Positions 1-12,451 of a stretch of 64,000 nucleotides of DNA are shown here, one piece after another. Numbering within the stretch: the first letter of the stretch is position 1; the number at the start of each line of letters is the position of its first letter. The notes under the pieces are model-generated. The model was not told the origin of the DNA, did not search any database, and saw only the letters and a program-made list of their open reading frames with translations. Made by a program: the position numbers and the translations under genes. This DNA is from Budorcas taxicolor (Eukaryota; Chordata; Mammalia; Artiodactyla; Bovidae), in assembly GCF_023091745.1 (NCBI RefSeq), contig NC_068910.1:136045170-136109169 (forward strand), written 5' to 3'.

Positions 1-488
1 ATATCCAAAGAGTTTTAAAAAACATTTCTGATTTTCTTTGAAAAGTTTATTTCGAACAAATGAATATGAATTGGTAAGGAAAAAATCTGTAAGCAAGGAA
101 AATGCTTCATTTTCTGTTCAATAGTTTATGAACAAAATCTTATTATGAATGGCAAGTAGATCCTAAATTAGTCCAACTGTCAACATAAAAACCCCAATGA
201 GAAAATGTCACTGACACCCTTTAGGTCATGATACAGTAATGACTAACAAAGGAGACAAGTTATATCTGAGAAAACAGATGTCCATTATAAGGAAGTGGTA
301 TCTTAAAAAATAAATGGAAAAAAAAAATGACCCCACTTTTAGTTTAGTTTCTTTCTTGTTCCTGAAGAGAAATGAAAATCTGTATCTGAGATCATACAGA
401 TAAAGTATTCTGGATACCACAATTTCCTGATGCTCTAAAAAAGGTCAAATGGAACAGAATTCTAGAAGGTGGGATTGTATTTTAAAGT

Positions 489-524
489 AGAGTCGGACAC
501 AAAGTGACTTAGCAGCAGCAGCAG
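489..524 (+). mobile_element. Bov-tA 3' tail fragment
   Basis: The sequence agagtcggacac followed by gacttagcagcagcagcag is the typical end of a Bov-tA SINE. Only about 36 bases remain, so this is a remnant. Confidence 0.6.
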
Positions 525-1615
525 TATTTCTGAGAAACTGCTTTGGTAAAACTGACACTGTTTTGCAAAACAAAAAGATGATACACACACCCATATGCCT
601 GGCCTTCCCTTCAAAGTGACCCCATTTCATAACTTGATTGATTGTTCATTAAAACCCTGCACTCTTCTCATGTAAATGTAATCTCTAGTATTGTCTTAGT
701 AAGTGTTCTCCTTTCAATAAAAAGGAATTTTATTGATAAAAACTAAAATAACAAAAATTTCCATGGGAGAGAAGTAAATCTAAATTTCTTATGTCAGGTA
801 AAGGAAACAAAAATTAAAGCGTAAGGAAAAAGTTTGGGGAGAAATACATGCTGTACCATACCACCTACAGTCTCCTAAATTTAGAGAATGGTAAAACTTA
901 GTACAGTTCTTGAATTGCTGTCATCGTGAAAAATAAGTCTGTTATTCTAACTTGCAAAGACAAGATACAACTTTCTTAATCATTGCTATGTATATTTTAA
1001 ATAAAGGAGGAACATTAAAATTATAAGACTGAATAATATATAAACATTTAAAAAATGGTGGTTTTTTAAAGTTTATATTTAAAAATTTCTTCTCATGTTA
1101 TCACACAGATGTCAAAGCAATCATTTTAAATTGTTGTATAATATTCTATTGGACTGTTAAATCATGATTTATCTTACTATTTATTTTGCTTTAAATTGTT
1201 TTTCATATACATCAACAATTCATTATTATGAATGTGTTCATTTATATGTCTTTCACCTTTTGTCCTATTTCCTTAAAATTCATTCCCAGAAGTAGGAATG
1301 CCACATAGAAAAAAGAAAAAGTTCTTAAATTTATACTAGGATTTCTAATATATAAAAGAAAGAAATGTTAGTTATTGCATTTGAGCGAGTGGAAGGGGAG
1401 AGTAAGTCAAAGTATAGAAGAAACAAATTAACCATGAGTTGACAATTAGAGAAGCTGGATAAATGAATGCTTGTGGGGTTTATTATTCCTCTACTACTGA
1501 ATATATCTGACATGTTATATACATATATACAAAGTTGAAGGTACTGCATTCTTTTTTCTGGGGATTTCTCTTACTTATCTTGCATTATCTAAAATTACCA
1601 ATAGTTATAAAGCAA

Positions 1616-2361
1616 CGGCAGAAAGTGAAGAGGAACTAAAAAGCCTCTTGATGAAAGTGAAAAAGGAGAGTGAAAAAGCTGGCTTAAAACTCAACATTCA
1701 GAAAACGAAGATCATGGCATCTGGGCCCATCACTTCATAAGAGACAGATGGGGAAACAGTGTCAGACTTTATTTTTTTGGGCTCCAAAATCACTGCAGAT
1801 GGTGATTGCAGCCAGGAAATTAAAAGATGCTTACTCCTTGGAAGGAAAGCTATGACCAACCTAGAGAGCATACTGAAAAGCAGAGACATTACTTTGCCAA
1901 CAAAGGTGCATGTAGTCAAGGCTATGGTTTTTCCTGTGGTCATGTATGGATGTGAGAGTTGCACTGAAGAAAGCTGAGTGCCGAAGAATTGATGCTTTTG
2001 AACTGTGGTGTTGGAGAAGACTTGAGTCCTATGGACTGCAAGGAGATCCAACCAGTCCATTCTAAAGGAGATCAGTCCTGGGTGTTCTTCGGAAGGAATG
2101 ATGCTAAAGCTGAAACTCCAGTACTTGGGCCACCTCATGTGAACAACTGACTCACTGGAAAAGACTCTGATGCTGGGAGGGATTGGGGGCAGGAGGGGAA
2201 GGGGACGACAGAGGAAGAGATGGCTGGATGGCATCACTGACTTGATGGACGTGAGCTTGGGTAAACTCTGGGAGTTGGTGATGGACAGGGAGGCCTGGCG
2301 TGCTACAATTCATGGGGTCGCAAAGAGTTGGATACGACTGAGCGACTGAACTGAACTGAAA
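1616..2361 (+). mobile_element. BovB LINE 3' fragment
   Basis: It starts inside the C-terminal part of the BovB reverse transcriptase ORF (peptides such as LGSKITADGDC and VVMYGCES in changing frames) and ends in the characteristic (aactg)n tail at about 2361. It is truncated at the 5' end, with frameshifts and stop codons, so non-functional. Confidence 0.9.
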
Positions 2362-2916
2362 GGAATCTTACTCAGTTTTTTTCCTCTTGAATTTTTTCAA
2401 AATTGCCTTCTTTTTGAAGCATAAAAGCTACACAGATTTCTATTTCTGGCTCTTTTACAAGCTATGGTGATTTAGTTGCATCCTCCCAGATTTCCATCAT
2501 ATTCTAATTAGTTCTGTTAGTCAAAATTAGGTTTTGAAAGACAATTTCTCGTATTATTTCCTCTACTGTCAGCAGGGTAAATCAATAATTTGATTTTCTT
2601 CTTTGTAGAATCATTGAATTCTTGTCTATGAAGAGTATTCTAGGGTATTTTGTTTCTCTCTGTTTTCTTTAACTAAATACCCTATTTTTTCAAAGGTTGT
2701 GTGAAATTACACGCAGATGTCCATCTTTCTTGCTATTCAGTGTTATTCCACAGCTCTTCAACAGGTTTATCTGGAATAATTTGTCCTTTTGTTCTCAATC
2801 CTTTCATAGTCCTGTTCCAACAAAGCTTAATGAATACCAACATGAAGTCACACTTATTTTCTTGTATTAAAATTGCAAAGAATTTTGCTTAGTTTATTCC
2901 TTGTATCCTGAACTTT

Positions 2917-3124
2917 GTTGTTTGGTTGTTAAGTCGTGTCTGACTCTCTGTGACTCCATGGACTATAGTCCATCAGGTTCCTCTGTCCATGGGATTTCCC
3001 AGGGAAAAATACTGGAGTGGGTTGCTATTTCCTTCTCCAGGGGATCTTCTCGACCCAGGGGTTGAACCCACGTCTCCTACACTGGTAGGTGGATTCTTTA
3101 TACTGCTGAGCCACCAGGGAAGCC
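2917..3124 (-). mobile_element. Bov-tA SINE with 13-bp target duplication
   Basis: On the minus strand this is a complete tRNA-Glu-derived SINE: the ggcttccctggtggctc head lies at the 3124 end and the gtcgtgtctgac segment at the other. The identical 13-mer tatcctgaacttt flanks it at 2904-2916 and 3125-3137, a clean target-site duplication. Confidence 0.93.
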
Positions 3125-3532
3125 TATCCTGAACTTTAAGATGTAGATAATGGAGGTTTTAGATACACTCTTGACCCACCCTTCTTCCCGGTATTTTCTA
3201 TTGTATAATAATTAGCATCCTGTCAGCTGCTAGTAATGTTTTATGTGATAACCTCCATCTTATCCAGTTTTAGAATTTTACTGATTTTTTTCCTGTCTCC
3301 ATCAACCTTTTCTAAATAAAATCTTCTTGATGTCATCAAGTTACCAGGTGAATATATTCTTTCAGTTCCTGTGAGATGAAGCATAGAAACCTATCATTCA
3401 AGGAATCTTAAGTCATGACCAGAAAATAAATCAATGACATGGGTAATCAGTTATCATTTTTCATTTGTTTCTCTTTCCAAGCCCCACACCTCAATTAAAA
3501 TGAGAGATGAAAATATGATGTGGTCAAGGTAT

Positions 3533-3730
3533 CTGCCCGCTCAGTCGTGTCTGACTCTTTGCGACCCCATGGACTATAGCCTACCAGGCTCCTCCGTTCA
3601 TGGGATTTTCCAGGCAAGAGTACTGGAGTGGGTTGCCATTTCCTTCTCCAGGGGATCTTCCTGATCCAGGGATCGAACCCGGGTCTCCTGCATTGCAGAC
3701 AGACGCTTTACCCTCTGAGCCATCAGGGAA
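3533..3730 (-). mobile_element. Bov-tA SINE with 13-bp target duplication
   Basis: This is a Bov-tA element in minus orientation with the tRNA-like head ending at 3730. The 13-mer gtggtcaaggtat is present intact at 3520-3532 and again at 3731-3743, marking the insertion by retrotransposition. The close match to the usual SINE consensus and the perfect duplication suggest a fairly recent event. Confidence 0.93.
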
Positions 3731-4566
3731 GTGGTCAAGGTATAGTTATCTATTATAAAAAAATCAATATGGGAACCAAATTCTTCCTTAGTTCCTTTTC
3801 CCATGAGCTTTCCATAGGTCTCTGATGACTCAACAGATAACAGAAATCTGTGGGATCATTTGATCATCCACAGCACTGAATGGCCATTCTCAAAATAAAT
3901 TCTACAGCATTAAAAATCAGTGGAAATATTTTCCAGCTTCTGAAGATTTGCACCAATAGTTTTTCCCAAAGGAAAGAGATTAAAAAAAGGTGCCACTAGT
4001 GATAGTAAATTTGTGACTCTTGCCAGATCCCAAAAAGGCAAATGCATAAATAGCAAAGTGTGTATAACAGAAATAATTACATATAGAGCATACTGTTTCC
4101 AATCTAATATAAACCTTAAATTATTAAAAGTTGAAATAAAAGTCAAGTACCTATAGTTAAGCTTAAAAGTCCAATACAAAGTTAGCATTAATCAAGAAAA
4201 AAAATCTATGAAATTTAAAGTTTATTAACTTAGAAATTAAAAGATACTGGCTAAATCCTTAATGATCAACAAATTATGAAGTTTTCAAAATGCTTAATAA
4301 TGTAAATGGAAACAACTATTTAGAAAAAAACTTTAGCCTAAAAGATTATTTCTATGAGTCACTGTCACCTAAAATAACTTAGCAGTATTGGGTAAAATTT
4401 CACATTTAATCAATTTGAACACATTCACATTTAAAAATTGTTTGCGTAAATGACTTATTTCATTCATTCATTTCAATATTCACTGAATGACTCCTACATA
4501 TCAGACTCTATACCAAGCTTTACATGAAGATTAAATACTAACTAGAAAATTAAACAGGAACAATGC

Positions 4567-4580
4567 ACACACACACACAA
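4567..4580. repeat. Short (CA)7 microsatellite
   Basis: There is an uninterrupted run of seven CA units. Confidence 0.85.
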
Positions 4581-5187
4581 TTCCCCCCAAATAGAGACAA
4601 CATCTTGGTTAAAAAAAGAAACAAAGGATATTTCTTATAATTCTTTTCATAACTTACATCTTCCATAAAAACGATATATAAAAATTTCATACCACGCAGA
4701 CTGCTATTTGAACTTGAGTTCTATAATTCTTTTCTAATATTTAAGGTCTATTGTGTTTTATAGTTTTATAGCAATGCTTTTCGAACAGAGATTCAAAGTG
4801 ATTTTAACAAAAAGGGTGGGTGGAATAAAACAGTAAGGAAGATTATATTCTACCTTCTAATAATGAGGGCAGATAGTACTATGTTAAAAAAACATTAAGT
4901 CTCTCTTCAAATTTAAAAAATTCCTAGAGAAAGTAATTGCCATAAAAATTAAAAAGTGGAAAATATGAGCAGAGTTTTTTAAATGATGTGAAAAATGAAA
5001 AAAATTAAAGGGTATTATAGAAATAAAAATCCCAAGCATATTATTAACCTGAAAAATCTAAAAGCAATCTAAATCATACACCTCCTCATGCCAGATAGGC
5101 ACTACCACGAGTCTCAAAATGTATCTGAAAAAGGTAGGTCTGTAGATGGAGGTAAAAAAGTAACTTGGGAGTATTTTGATCACTTAC

Positions 5188-5221
5188 TCAGGCCTTTTGA
5201 TCCCATGTCGTCAGGGATCTC
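5188..5221 (-). CDS. DLG1: DLG1 alternative exon, I2-type HOOK insert
   Basis: This 34-base cassette exon has a ctctacag acceptor and a gtaagt donor. It runs from phase 0 to phase 1 and encodes EIPDDMGSKGL, with the last base starting a Lys codon if the next exon begins AG, as in DLG1. The peptide matches the I2 insert of DLG1. It is very short but has strong splice sites and the same entry and exit phases as the I3 exon 685 bases upstream in the transcript, so either can follow exon 9780-9711 and rejoin the same downstream exon. Using both in series would shift the frame (100 + 34 = 134, not a multiple of 3 plus 1), which fits mutually exclusive use. Confidence 0.92.
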
Positions 5222-5906
5222 CTGTAGAGAGTAGTTCCCAGAGAGCAAGCAATAAAAAGATAATCAAAGAAAATAGTTGTCAGTAATGCATAAAATTGGT
5301 GCTACAATAAGAGACAGTTCCAAGACCATTACAGGTGCAGGTATCTTACAGAGCATTTCTGTGTGTTTCTGAAAGTTTAATTAAGCTAATGGCTAGATAT
5401 GTTCTACTAAAAGAATGTAAGTTCTATATGAGAAGCTGATTAGGATAGAGAAGCAAAAATTTTGACTGTTTCTTACTATTTTAAAAGTAAAATTCAGATT
5501 GTCTACATATAATGAAGAAATAGGATAATACAGAATGTTTTGAAAAGATCTATTATCAAAGATCGGCAACGCTATACCTAGAACTCAATAAGAACGTTCT
5601 GAGGTACTCAATGTTTTTGTCTAAAATATTCTTTTGAGATTATGTTGAATGTTTCTTAGAAGAACCTTTACATAAAATAATTCTATTTTAAACACAGCGT
5701 AAAAATGTAATTTACTTTAAGAATCCCTAAGGGGCCAGAAAAAGTTAAGATTGGTATGCGAATTAATTTATGCTTAAGTCGTCCCTAGTTAAGATAAATA
5801 GTAACCTGTTGCAGCTCTTGAAACTGTCTCCATGGTAACAACCAACTGCAGGGCAGTAGGTCCCTCTACATTTATATTCAGTTGACCACTGGATCCACAT
5901 ACTTAC
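5222..5906 (-). other. DLG1: Short DLG1 intron between I3 and I2 exons
   Basis: At 685 bases this is by far the shortest intron in the window. I recognise no transposable element in it. It probably contains the signals that keep the two cassette exons from being used together, but no motif is diagnostic. Confidence 0.8.
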
Positions 5907-6006
5907 GGTCAGCATCACTTGTTTCCTGCTCACTCTGGTCCTTGTTCTTGTAGAAGGGGAATTTTCGGGAAAAGAGGTTCTTTTTACGCTTGTCATTGAA
6001 TGACTG
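5907..6006 (-). CDS. DLG1: DLG1 alternative exon, I3-type HOOK insert
   Basis: This 100-base cassette exon runs from phase 0 to phase 1. It encodes QSFNDKRKKN, then LFSRKFPFYKNKDQSEQ and ETSDAD. It matches the I3 insert of DLG1, which in human is known to bind band 4.1/ERM proteins and to help localise the protein at cell-cell contacts (established knowledge). The KRKKN and SRKF segments give it a strong basic patch followed by an acidic tail. The acceptor is a tandem CAGCAG, so use of the second AG would start the exon at 6003 and drop the first Gln. The donor is gtaagt. The final C pairs with the two bases opening the next, off-window exon. Confidence 0.95.
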
Positions 6007-9000
6007 CTGAAGAAGAGAAGGAGGGGCAAAACAAAGGGATGTCTACTGTCTGTGTGTACAAAGGCCCAGCCTAGTAGCTCTGTGAAAGCTGACTCTTGTG
6101 ACCACAGTGTGCAGTTTGTATATGAATTTTGCTTTCATCACATATACAGTAAATTTCTAATTTACTATTAACTTCTCTAATTCTAACATTTTAACTGAAA
6201 GTACTGAAAAATTTAAGTTTATAAATTAACTTAAGGAGTATAATTCAGTGATACCTAAAAATAATGAGTAAGTGCTATTTGATTTTAACAAAAAAAAAGG
6301 GAAGAGTAAACCAGATTAGCTACCACTATAGTCCACACCAAATTCACATCTGTTTATATCAGTCCGTATTCTTTGAGAAGATTTCTAGGTGCTCTATAGC
6401 CAAAATTACTTTAGCTATTCAAATATTTTTAATGGTTTACATAATAATCTTCATTTTCCTCTGGCTTTAGCAAACTTTTTCCTTTTCTCTCTCTGTGGCT
6501 CCAACAAACTAACAAAAAGCCACTACTAAGAAAGAGGGCCAAAAAAAAACTGAGAAAGTTGCTAGTGTTGAAAATTTAAAACAATCTTTTTTAAAAAAAA
6601 GAATTAGGATAACTAAATGCTTATGGCATGAATCATGAAATGGGAAGAAAACTAAGATGTGTCCATCAAGCACAGAGTCCAGCAAAAGAATTATCAGTGC
6701 TATCTAACCAAGGAAGAAGATTCAACTTTCCTGGCTAATTTAAATGCCATCATAACTGATGTATTAGCCTTTCAGCTCTACCATATTATCTATTTTTTAA
6801 GTATATGTAAATAAAATGGAACCAGATTCAATCCACTGGCACCATGTCCTGAATAGGGAATAAAAGGTTTGATGCCTGTAATGCCAGAGAGGCAGTTGAA
6901 ATTCTAGTAGTTTATACAGAATTGTTATGACAGCCGATTTGATGGTCCCTTATTGCACAGATGTCTGAAACACGGTTTTTCCCTTCTTGAATGTCCCATT
7001 TGTGCATTCAGAGTTTTAAAAGCATGTAGCACAAAGAAAGATGAGGCTAAAGAGGAATAGCTTCTTTTGTAATTTGTCACAGGCACCCATGTCTTGAAGG
7101 AAATGCCCTTATGACACCAGGAATTATTATTATTTTTTGAAGTGGGAACAACATAAAGGATAGAAATTTTGTTTTAATTTTTTTTAGTTTATCCATGTCA
7201 TATGATGCTATCAATATTTTGAAGTATATCAACACCAGATGGTGTTTTTTGGGGGTATGCCTATATTTTCAGTCATGGGATGTCAGGTGATTAAGGCACT
7301 GAAAAGGATTAAAGTGACTTTAAGATCAAATTCTACTACTGAAAAGATTTATTTTGGTAAGAATATTTATGAAAACTTTTATTTTTATCTTTTCATATCA
7401 ACAGTTCAAAATTAATAAGTTCATAGTCATTAGTCAAGTGGACTGTTTTGATATTAATCTTAAAAATATGAAGGCTCTGATAAAGAAAGCAGAAGTTAAA
7501 AACTAAGTTGAGGAAAAAATATTGTGGAGAAATATAAGCTTATAGTTTCATAAACTGTCAAGTAGCATTATTTAGATAAAAACCTTTGCCTGAATCCAAA
7601 TTTTAGAAAACAGAAAGAGAAGAAAATAAGTTTCTGCAGGAAAAAAAATTCATGGTAATCTAATTTAGGGAAGGAATTTTTTGTTCATGACAATCACTGA
7701 TTTCAAATTTAGTAATAATTTTAATGCCATCCAATAAAACTGATACATTTTTAAGTAAAGGTTATTTACTCCTCCTACTGCATATATAGTGGTCAGAGTC
7801 AGTTTCACAGCAAACAACCAAAAGAAACATGAAGTTTAAAATGTTTTGATTTTTGATATCTTTGCAGTTAGCCAAAATGAGATATCATAAAGATATCATA
7901 ATATAGGACAGAAAGAAATGCTTGTTAGTCAAGAATGTATTAATTGTATTATATCTAACATCTTGCAGGTGAAGAATTTATTAAAAGTGAAAAATAGCAC
8001 AAGCAAAGAGGATGAAAATGTGTAGGGAAAACACAAAACTGAAGAAACGTACTACCACTAGTTTCTTTATATTTTCAATACAAAACAATCTGTTTAGTTA
8101 CTTATTATTATTCATGCTATACTGCAAAAGAGACAGTGCAATAAATATAAGGACTGATAAAAACATTATAAATTTATGAAACATATATCAAATATCTAGA
8201 TATAAAATTTCCATATGTAGTATTTCAAAATAACTAAATGAATGTTAAGAATGTTAATGAGAACCTGAAGTGTTTTTAAAAAGTCTGTATTGGAAATAAA
8301 GTCCATAACCTACCACATAAGGACAGGAAAAGAAGAGCTTAGAATGGGAAACAGTATTACAGAGAGATGCAGTTCTGTATCAATGGCAAGCGTATTTTTA
8401 CCCCACTCAGTACCATGCATACTTTGGGTGCTGTGTTAGAACACAGTGACTGTGTATAAAGTTGGTTATAGTCAACAAACAAGACTAAGATTTAAATATG
8501 TCGTTAATTCAGTTAACTTCTTACAGTTTGAAAGGAAAGTTACAACATGCAATTTCTTTTTCAATACACTGAAAAAGTATTTACTAAAATATTTTAAAAG
8601 ATATTATAAACAAGCATGAAAATCACTGTATATATTACAAATCCTGAGCATTTACTTGGGGATATTTTTCTTCAAAGATTTTCTATTTCAAATATTACTT
8701 CAGATTATACTATATAATTTTATATTTTCTGAAAGGTACAAATAAATTTAAAAGAAACTTATTATTCCCCAAATAACTGAATACATTATACAATTTACTG
8801 AGATTTAATTTTTTTGATCAAAGACTATATTCCTTTAAAATATTAAAACTTTGAATGCTTAATGATATCAGACACGTACAAAGAGTAGGATTAATTTATT
8901 TACAGAGTTAATTTTCCACATTCTTTGAGAAACTTGATCAAAAGATGTATAAAACATTTGCTTTAGATGTAAAAATCCCCAAATATAAAACATTGCTATA

Positions 9001-9710
9001 AACAGTATTTCAACTCAGTATGTGTTCAGCTCTTTCCTCAGGCTTATTGTTAGAATATTCCACTGCAGTATTTACACACTGTGATATCATCCCTTGACAT
9101 TCACCAGATTCAAGAAGGACTTTACATGAAAACAAAAATACATCTAAAATATATATATATAACAATTTTGATATATTTCTTGCCCATTTACAAAGTCCTC
9201 CTCTTGACTGTCCCTTTATTTCCTTAAGATAAAAATTCATATTGATTTAAGCATTTGAAACATGGATTCTATTAATAAGTAATATTAAAGGAGGAAAAGA
9301 ACAAGATAATTTCCACACTTGCAAAACTCCATAAACTTACATCATGAACTAGTTAATAATTTGGGGGGAACCTATTTTCTTAGAAGATGTATTATTAGTT
9401 ATAGCAATTAATACTGTTCACACAAGTTTCTGAATAACTGTTCATCTGTGTGAAGGTTGAATTCATTTCACTTTAAAAAATAACAACCAAAAGTATGTTA
9501 AGAATACACCAAATGACAATTCTGATAATCTGGAAAAGTCTGTGAAATGGGTGCTTTCATTTAATAAATTGCTTACTCAAGCAAATCTATTATTGTAAAC
9601 CACCAATGGCAAGAGCTGTTGTTAATTTTTATGGCGAGGTCCTTCTAACTTTAATAATGTAGCTCAAACAAGAATTATGAAAAAGTCAATAACAGATTTC
9701 ATATACGCAC
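6007..9710 (-). other. DLG1: DLG1 intron upstream of I3 exon
   Basis: This is 3.7 kb of AT-rich intron with no recognisable young repeat, which is unusual beside the repeat-laden neighbouring introns. A short (TA) run lies near 9150. I see nothing else I can support. Confidence 0.7.
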
Positions 9711-9780
9711 CCCTTTATCTCCTCTTGCTTTAGAATTGAATTTCACTGTTTTTAATCGGGCTCGTTCTTTCTTCTCAACC
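9711..9780 (-). CDS. DLG1: DLG1 exon: SH3-HOOK boundary
   Basis: This 70-base exon has a tgccag acceptor. After completing an Arg codon it encodes [17 protein letters not shown] and ends ARGDKG in phase 0. The run of Lys, Arg and Glu forms the basic helix that starts the HOOK segment between SH3 and GK, known in MAGUKs as a binding and regulatory region. The donor reads GGG|gtgcgt, weaker than the gtaagt-type donors of most other exons here. That is notable because this is the exon from which splicing chooses between the two HOOK inserts downstream. The phase-0 end matches the phase-0 start of both. Confidence 0.94.
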
Positions 9781-10129
9781 CTGGCAAAACACAGATCATT
9801 TTTTAAGTATAATAAACATATTCAAGGCTCTAACTAGAAATCATCAGGACTGCTACTTTAATATGGAGCATTTTTATATTTTAAAGCCTTTAAAAGTCAT
9901 TTGCATCTCACAATTAATAACAACTTCTGAGAAATGAAATACAGGGCTCATTTTATTATGAAACAAAACCACCTGTGAAGTACAAGTATGTATACTTATA
10001 TATACACTCAAATCCATAACTATACTGAAATTATTATGATGTACCACTTCTGAGTTCAGCAATTTTCCAGGTTTTCCATTTGTTCTGGTTTTTGAATATT
10101 TAGCTTATGGAACACATATGCTAAAAATT

Positions 10130-10280
10130 CAGTGTCAGAGCGAAAGCAAATGAAGTAAAGTGTTAACAACTGAGGAAAGTAGAAGAAGGAAATGTGGGTA
10201 TTCTATGTACTATTCTTGTATTTCTTTTGTACTTATATTTTCTGCAGCTCTGAAATTTTTAAAAATAAAAAGGAGGGAAA
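10130..10280 (+). repeat. Possible L1 3'-end fragment
   Basis: The string ending tctgaaatttttaaaaataaaa resembles the 3' end of ancient mammalian L1 elements. Identification is from memory and weak. Confidence 0.35.
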
Positions 10281-10359
10281 CAAAAACATTTAAGCTTAAT
10301 TCCAATGATATATTTCTGTAAATACATAAAATAACCATTTACAGTACACAAAATATAGT

Positions 10360-10530
10360 TTTAAAGTATCTTTGGAAGGATACAGAAGAAATGGTAACCT
10401 TAGTTAACTTCTCAGGAAGAAGGTGAAATGGGTGGGTGAGGAATAGGGTGCAGAGGGGGCCTGTACAGCTGTTAAAATCTTGTGAATTTTAAACCTTGTT
10501 GAAAGTGTTACTTTTGAAACAAGCAAGCAA
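10360..10530 (+). repeat. Possible L1 3'-UTR fragment
   Basis: The phrase ggaaggatacagaagaaa, followed by a G-rich stretch and gaattttaaacc, resembles a common ancient L1 3' untranslated segment. Weak. Confidence 0.35.
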
Positions 10531-12297
10531 CATACTACAACGTATATAGTGTACAATCTGCAGCCATGTATGAATATTGCAACCAGTATGAATCTTGAAA
10601 AATTCCATACAAATTAAGCTTTATAAATCCTTGATTTCAGCATAGCAATTATATTAGTATATAGCAGAAAAACCTACCAAAAAGCCTATGAATAAAAGCA
10701 TATCCTTTTTTTTTTATCATCTAACTATAAAGTTTTACCATGGGTACAGAATAACCCTAGCAGTCACAGATTTAAAATTTTTGTTTTTACTATTCCAGAG
10801 CAACCTTGAGGGTCCATAATAGGAATAATTAATTTATAATTTTGCCAAGGCACTTATTCAGGGCACTGAAAAACTAACATTTAGTGAATGAACATTTACA
10901 ACTCAAATGGCTTTGTTTTCTAATCATTATTTTGCTTACTAAATAGTTAAGTGACTTCAACTGTGTTTGTCAATACTGTTCCTGAGAGAAAGTTAAGAAC
11001 TGTAGGAACTCCAAGTCCTTGTGCTATTATTAAAGATGATAGCATTCTATGTAAAAAAATACAAGTTTAGAATACACTGAAGGATGAAATGGCATAATTG
11101 GTTATGATTTCATACTGTAATTTATGGCAGGAAAATTATATTTTATATTATTATTCACGAATTTGGGAATTTGTAGAGGTGTCAAGGTGTATCTCTTTTA
11201 TCACTTTTGGCTTCAAAATCCAACCTTACAGAATTTTTATACAAAATGAAAAGTATCTCTTTCCACCAAAGTCAGCTGTATTTCTCATTTGTTGCAGACA
11301 CATGTAAAGCCTTTGCAAGATAAAAGATTTCCAGAGATAAAGGCAATTTTTAGGAACTCTGACCTTGATATTTAAGATGTGAGGTTTCTATTGACTCAAC
11401 AAGGCAAAGAGGAAGCATTTCTGTGTTTAAAGGATACTATATTCTATTCTAGGGAAGAAGTTATACTGAGGGCTGCATTGCTAAAAGAGGAGTTGTCACC
11501 AAATAGTTGGATCTTGCTAAAAATATGGATCTAGGCAACAACAGTCATAAATTCCAAAACCACAATTACAGAGATCTTCACAATATTTCAACATTCTTCA
11601 AAGCCTATCAACAGATGTACAAATATACATATGGTAGAGAGGTTTATAAACAGGCATATGATTTGGCATTAGTATCAATTTAAAGTCTCAACAGAATAAG
11701 TATATGTCCAATTTATTAACAAGGAAAGAACAAGTTTATTATATCATAAGCTTGACTTGAAGTGAATTAACTAGCTAAAATAAACATTAATGACTCTCTG
11801 ACAATTTTCACTGGCTATCTTAAAACTTAAGTTTTAGGCAGTGATTTAGCTGAATCAGATCTCATATATAAGTTCTTTTGGGGAAATTATGAACTGATGT
11901 TTTAACACCTTTCCCGTAGAAGTAGAGACATTCAATAACGTTTCATTGACCTCAGAGAGAGTTGTTGGGATCACCTTTTTCAAAGAAACTCTGTACTTAA
12001 CCACTTATGCCACTAGATGGTAAGTATGCACCAGTGAGTGAATCACTACAATAACCAGTTAAAACAAAGAGGAAAGACTACTGAATGCACAGATGATTCT
12101 AAATTAAACAAGAAAAAGAGATGATATCTAAAAGAAATAGATAAACATTTCTAAAAATCTAAAATATCTAAAAGAAAATTTTAGATATTTCTAAAAATTT
12201 TGCATTTAAAATGCTTTATCTTTTTTATCTAGAAGAGGCAATTCACACAATCAAAACCCCTGAAAATTTGAGTTTTAACACCACCTACATGGGAAAA

Positions 12298-12451
12298 CTC
12301 ATAGCTCAGTCAGTAAAGAATCTGCCTGCAAAGCAGGAGACCTGGGTTTGATTCCTGGGTCAGGAAAATCCCCTGGACAGAGGAGCCTGGCAGGCTATAG
12401 TCCATGGGGCTGCAAGAGTTGGAATGACTTAGCGACTGAAATCAAACCACC
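12298..12451 (+). mobile_element. Bov-tA SINE with 11-bp target duplication
   Basis: This is a plus-strand tRNA-Glu-derived SINE: agctcagtcagtaaagaatc head, box B-like gggtttgattcctggg, and the agcgactgaa tail. The 11-mer acatgggaaaa occurs at 12287-12297 and 12452-12462, flanking the element. Confidence 0.9.

Larger units (their letters stand above)
1..5187 (-). other. DLG1: DLG1 intron (3' side of I2 exon), incomplete
   Basis: The next DLG1 exon (HOOK to guanylate kinase) is not visible here and should lie below position 1. The interval holds a 36-base Bov-tA tail fragment near 489, a BovB fragment at 1616-2361 and two intact-looking Bov-tA SINEs at 2917-3124 and 3533-3730. A (CA)7 run lies near 4567. 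The rest is AT-rich sequence in which I recognise nothing. Confidence 0.8.

Noticed and set aside
1..5187. Next DLG1 exon (start of the segment leading into the guanylate kinase domain)
   Set aside because: I looked on the minus strand for the expected peptide and found no match; it should lie outside the window.
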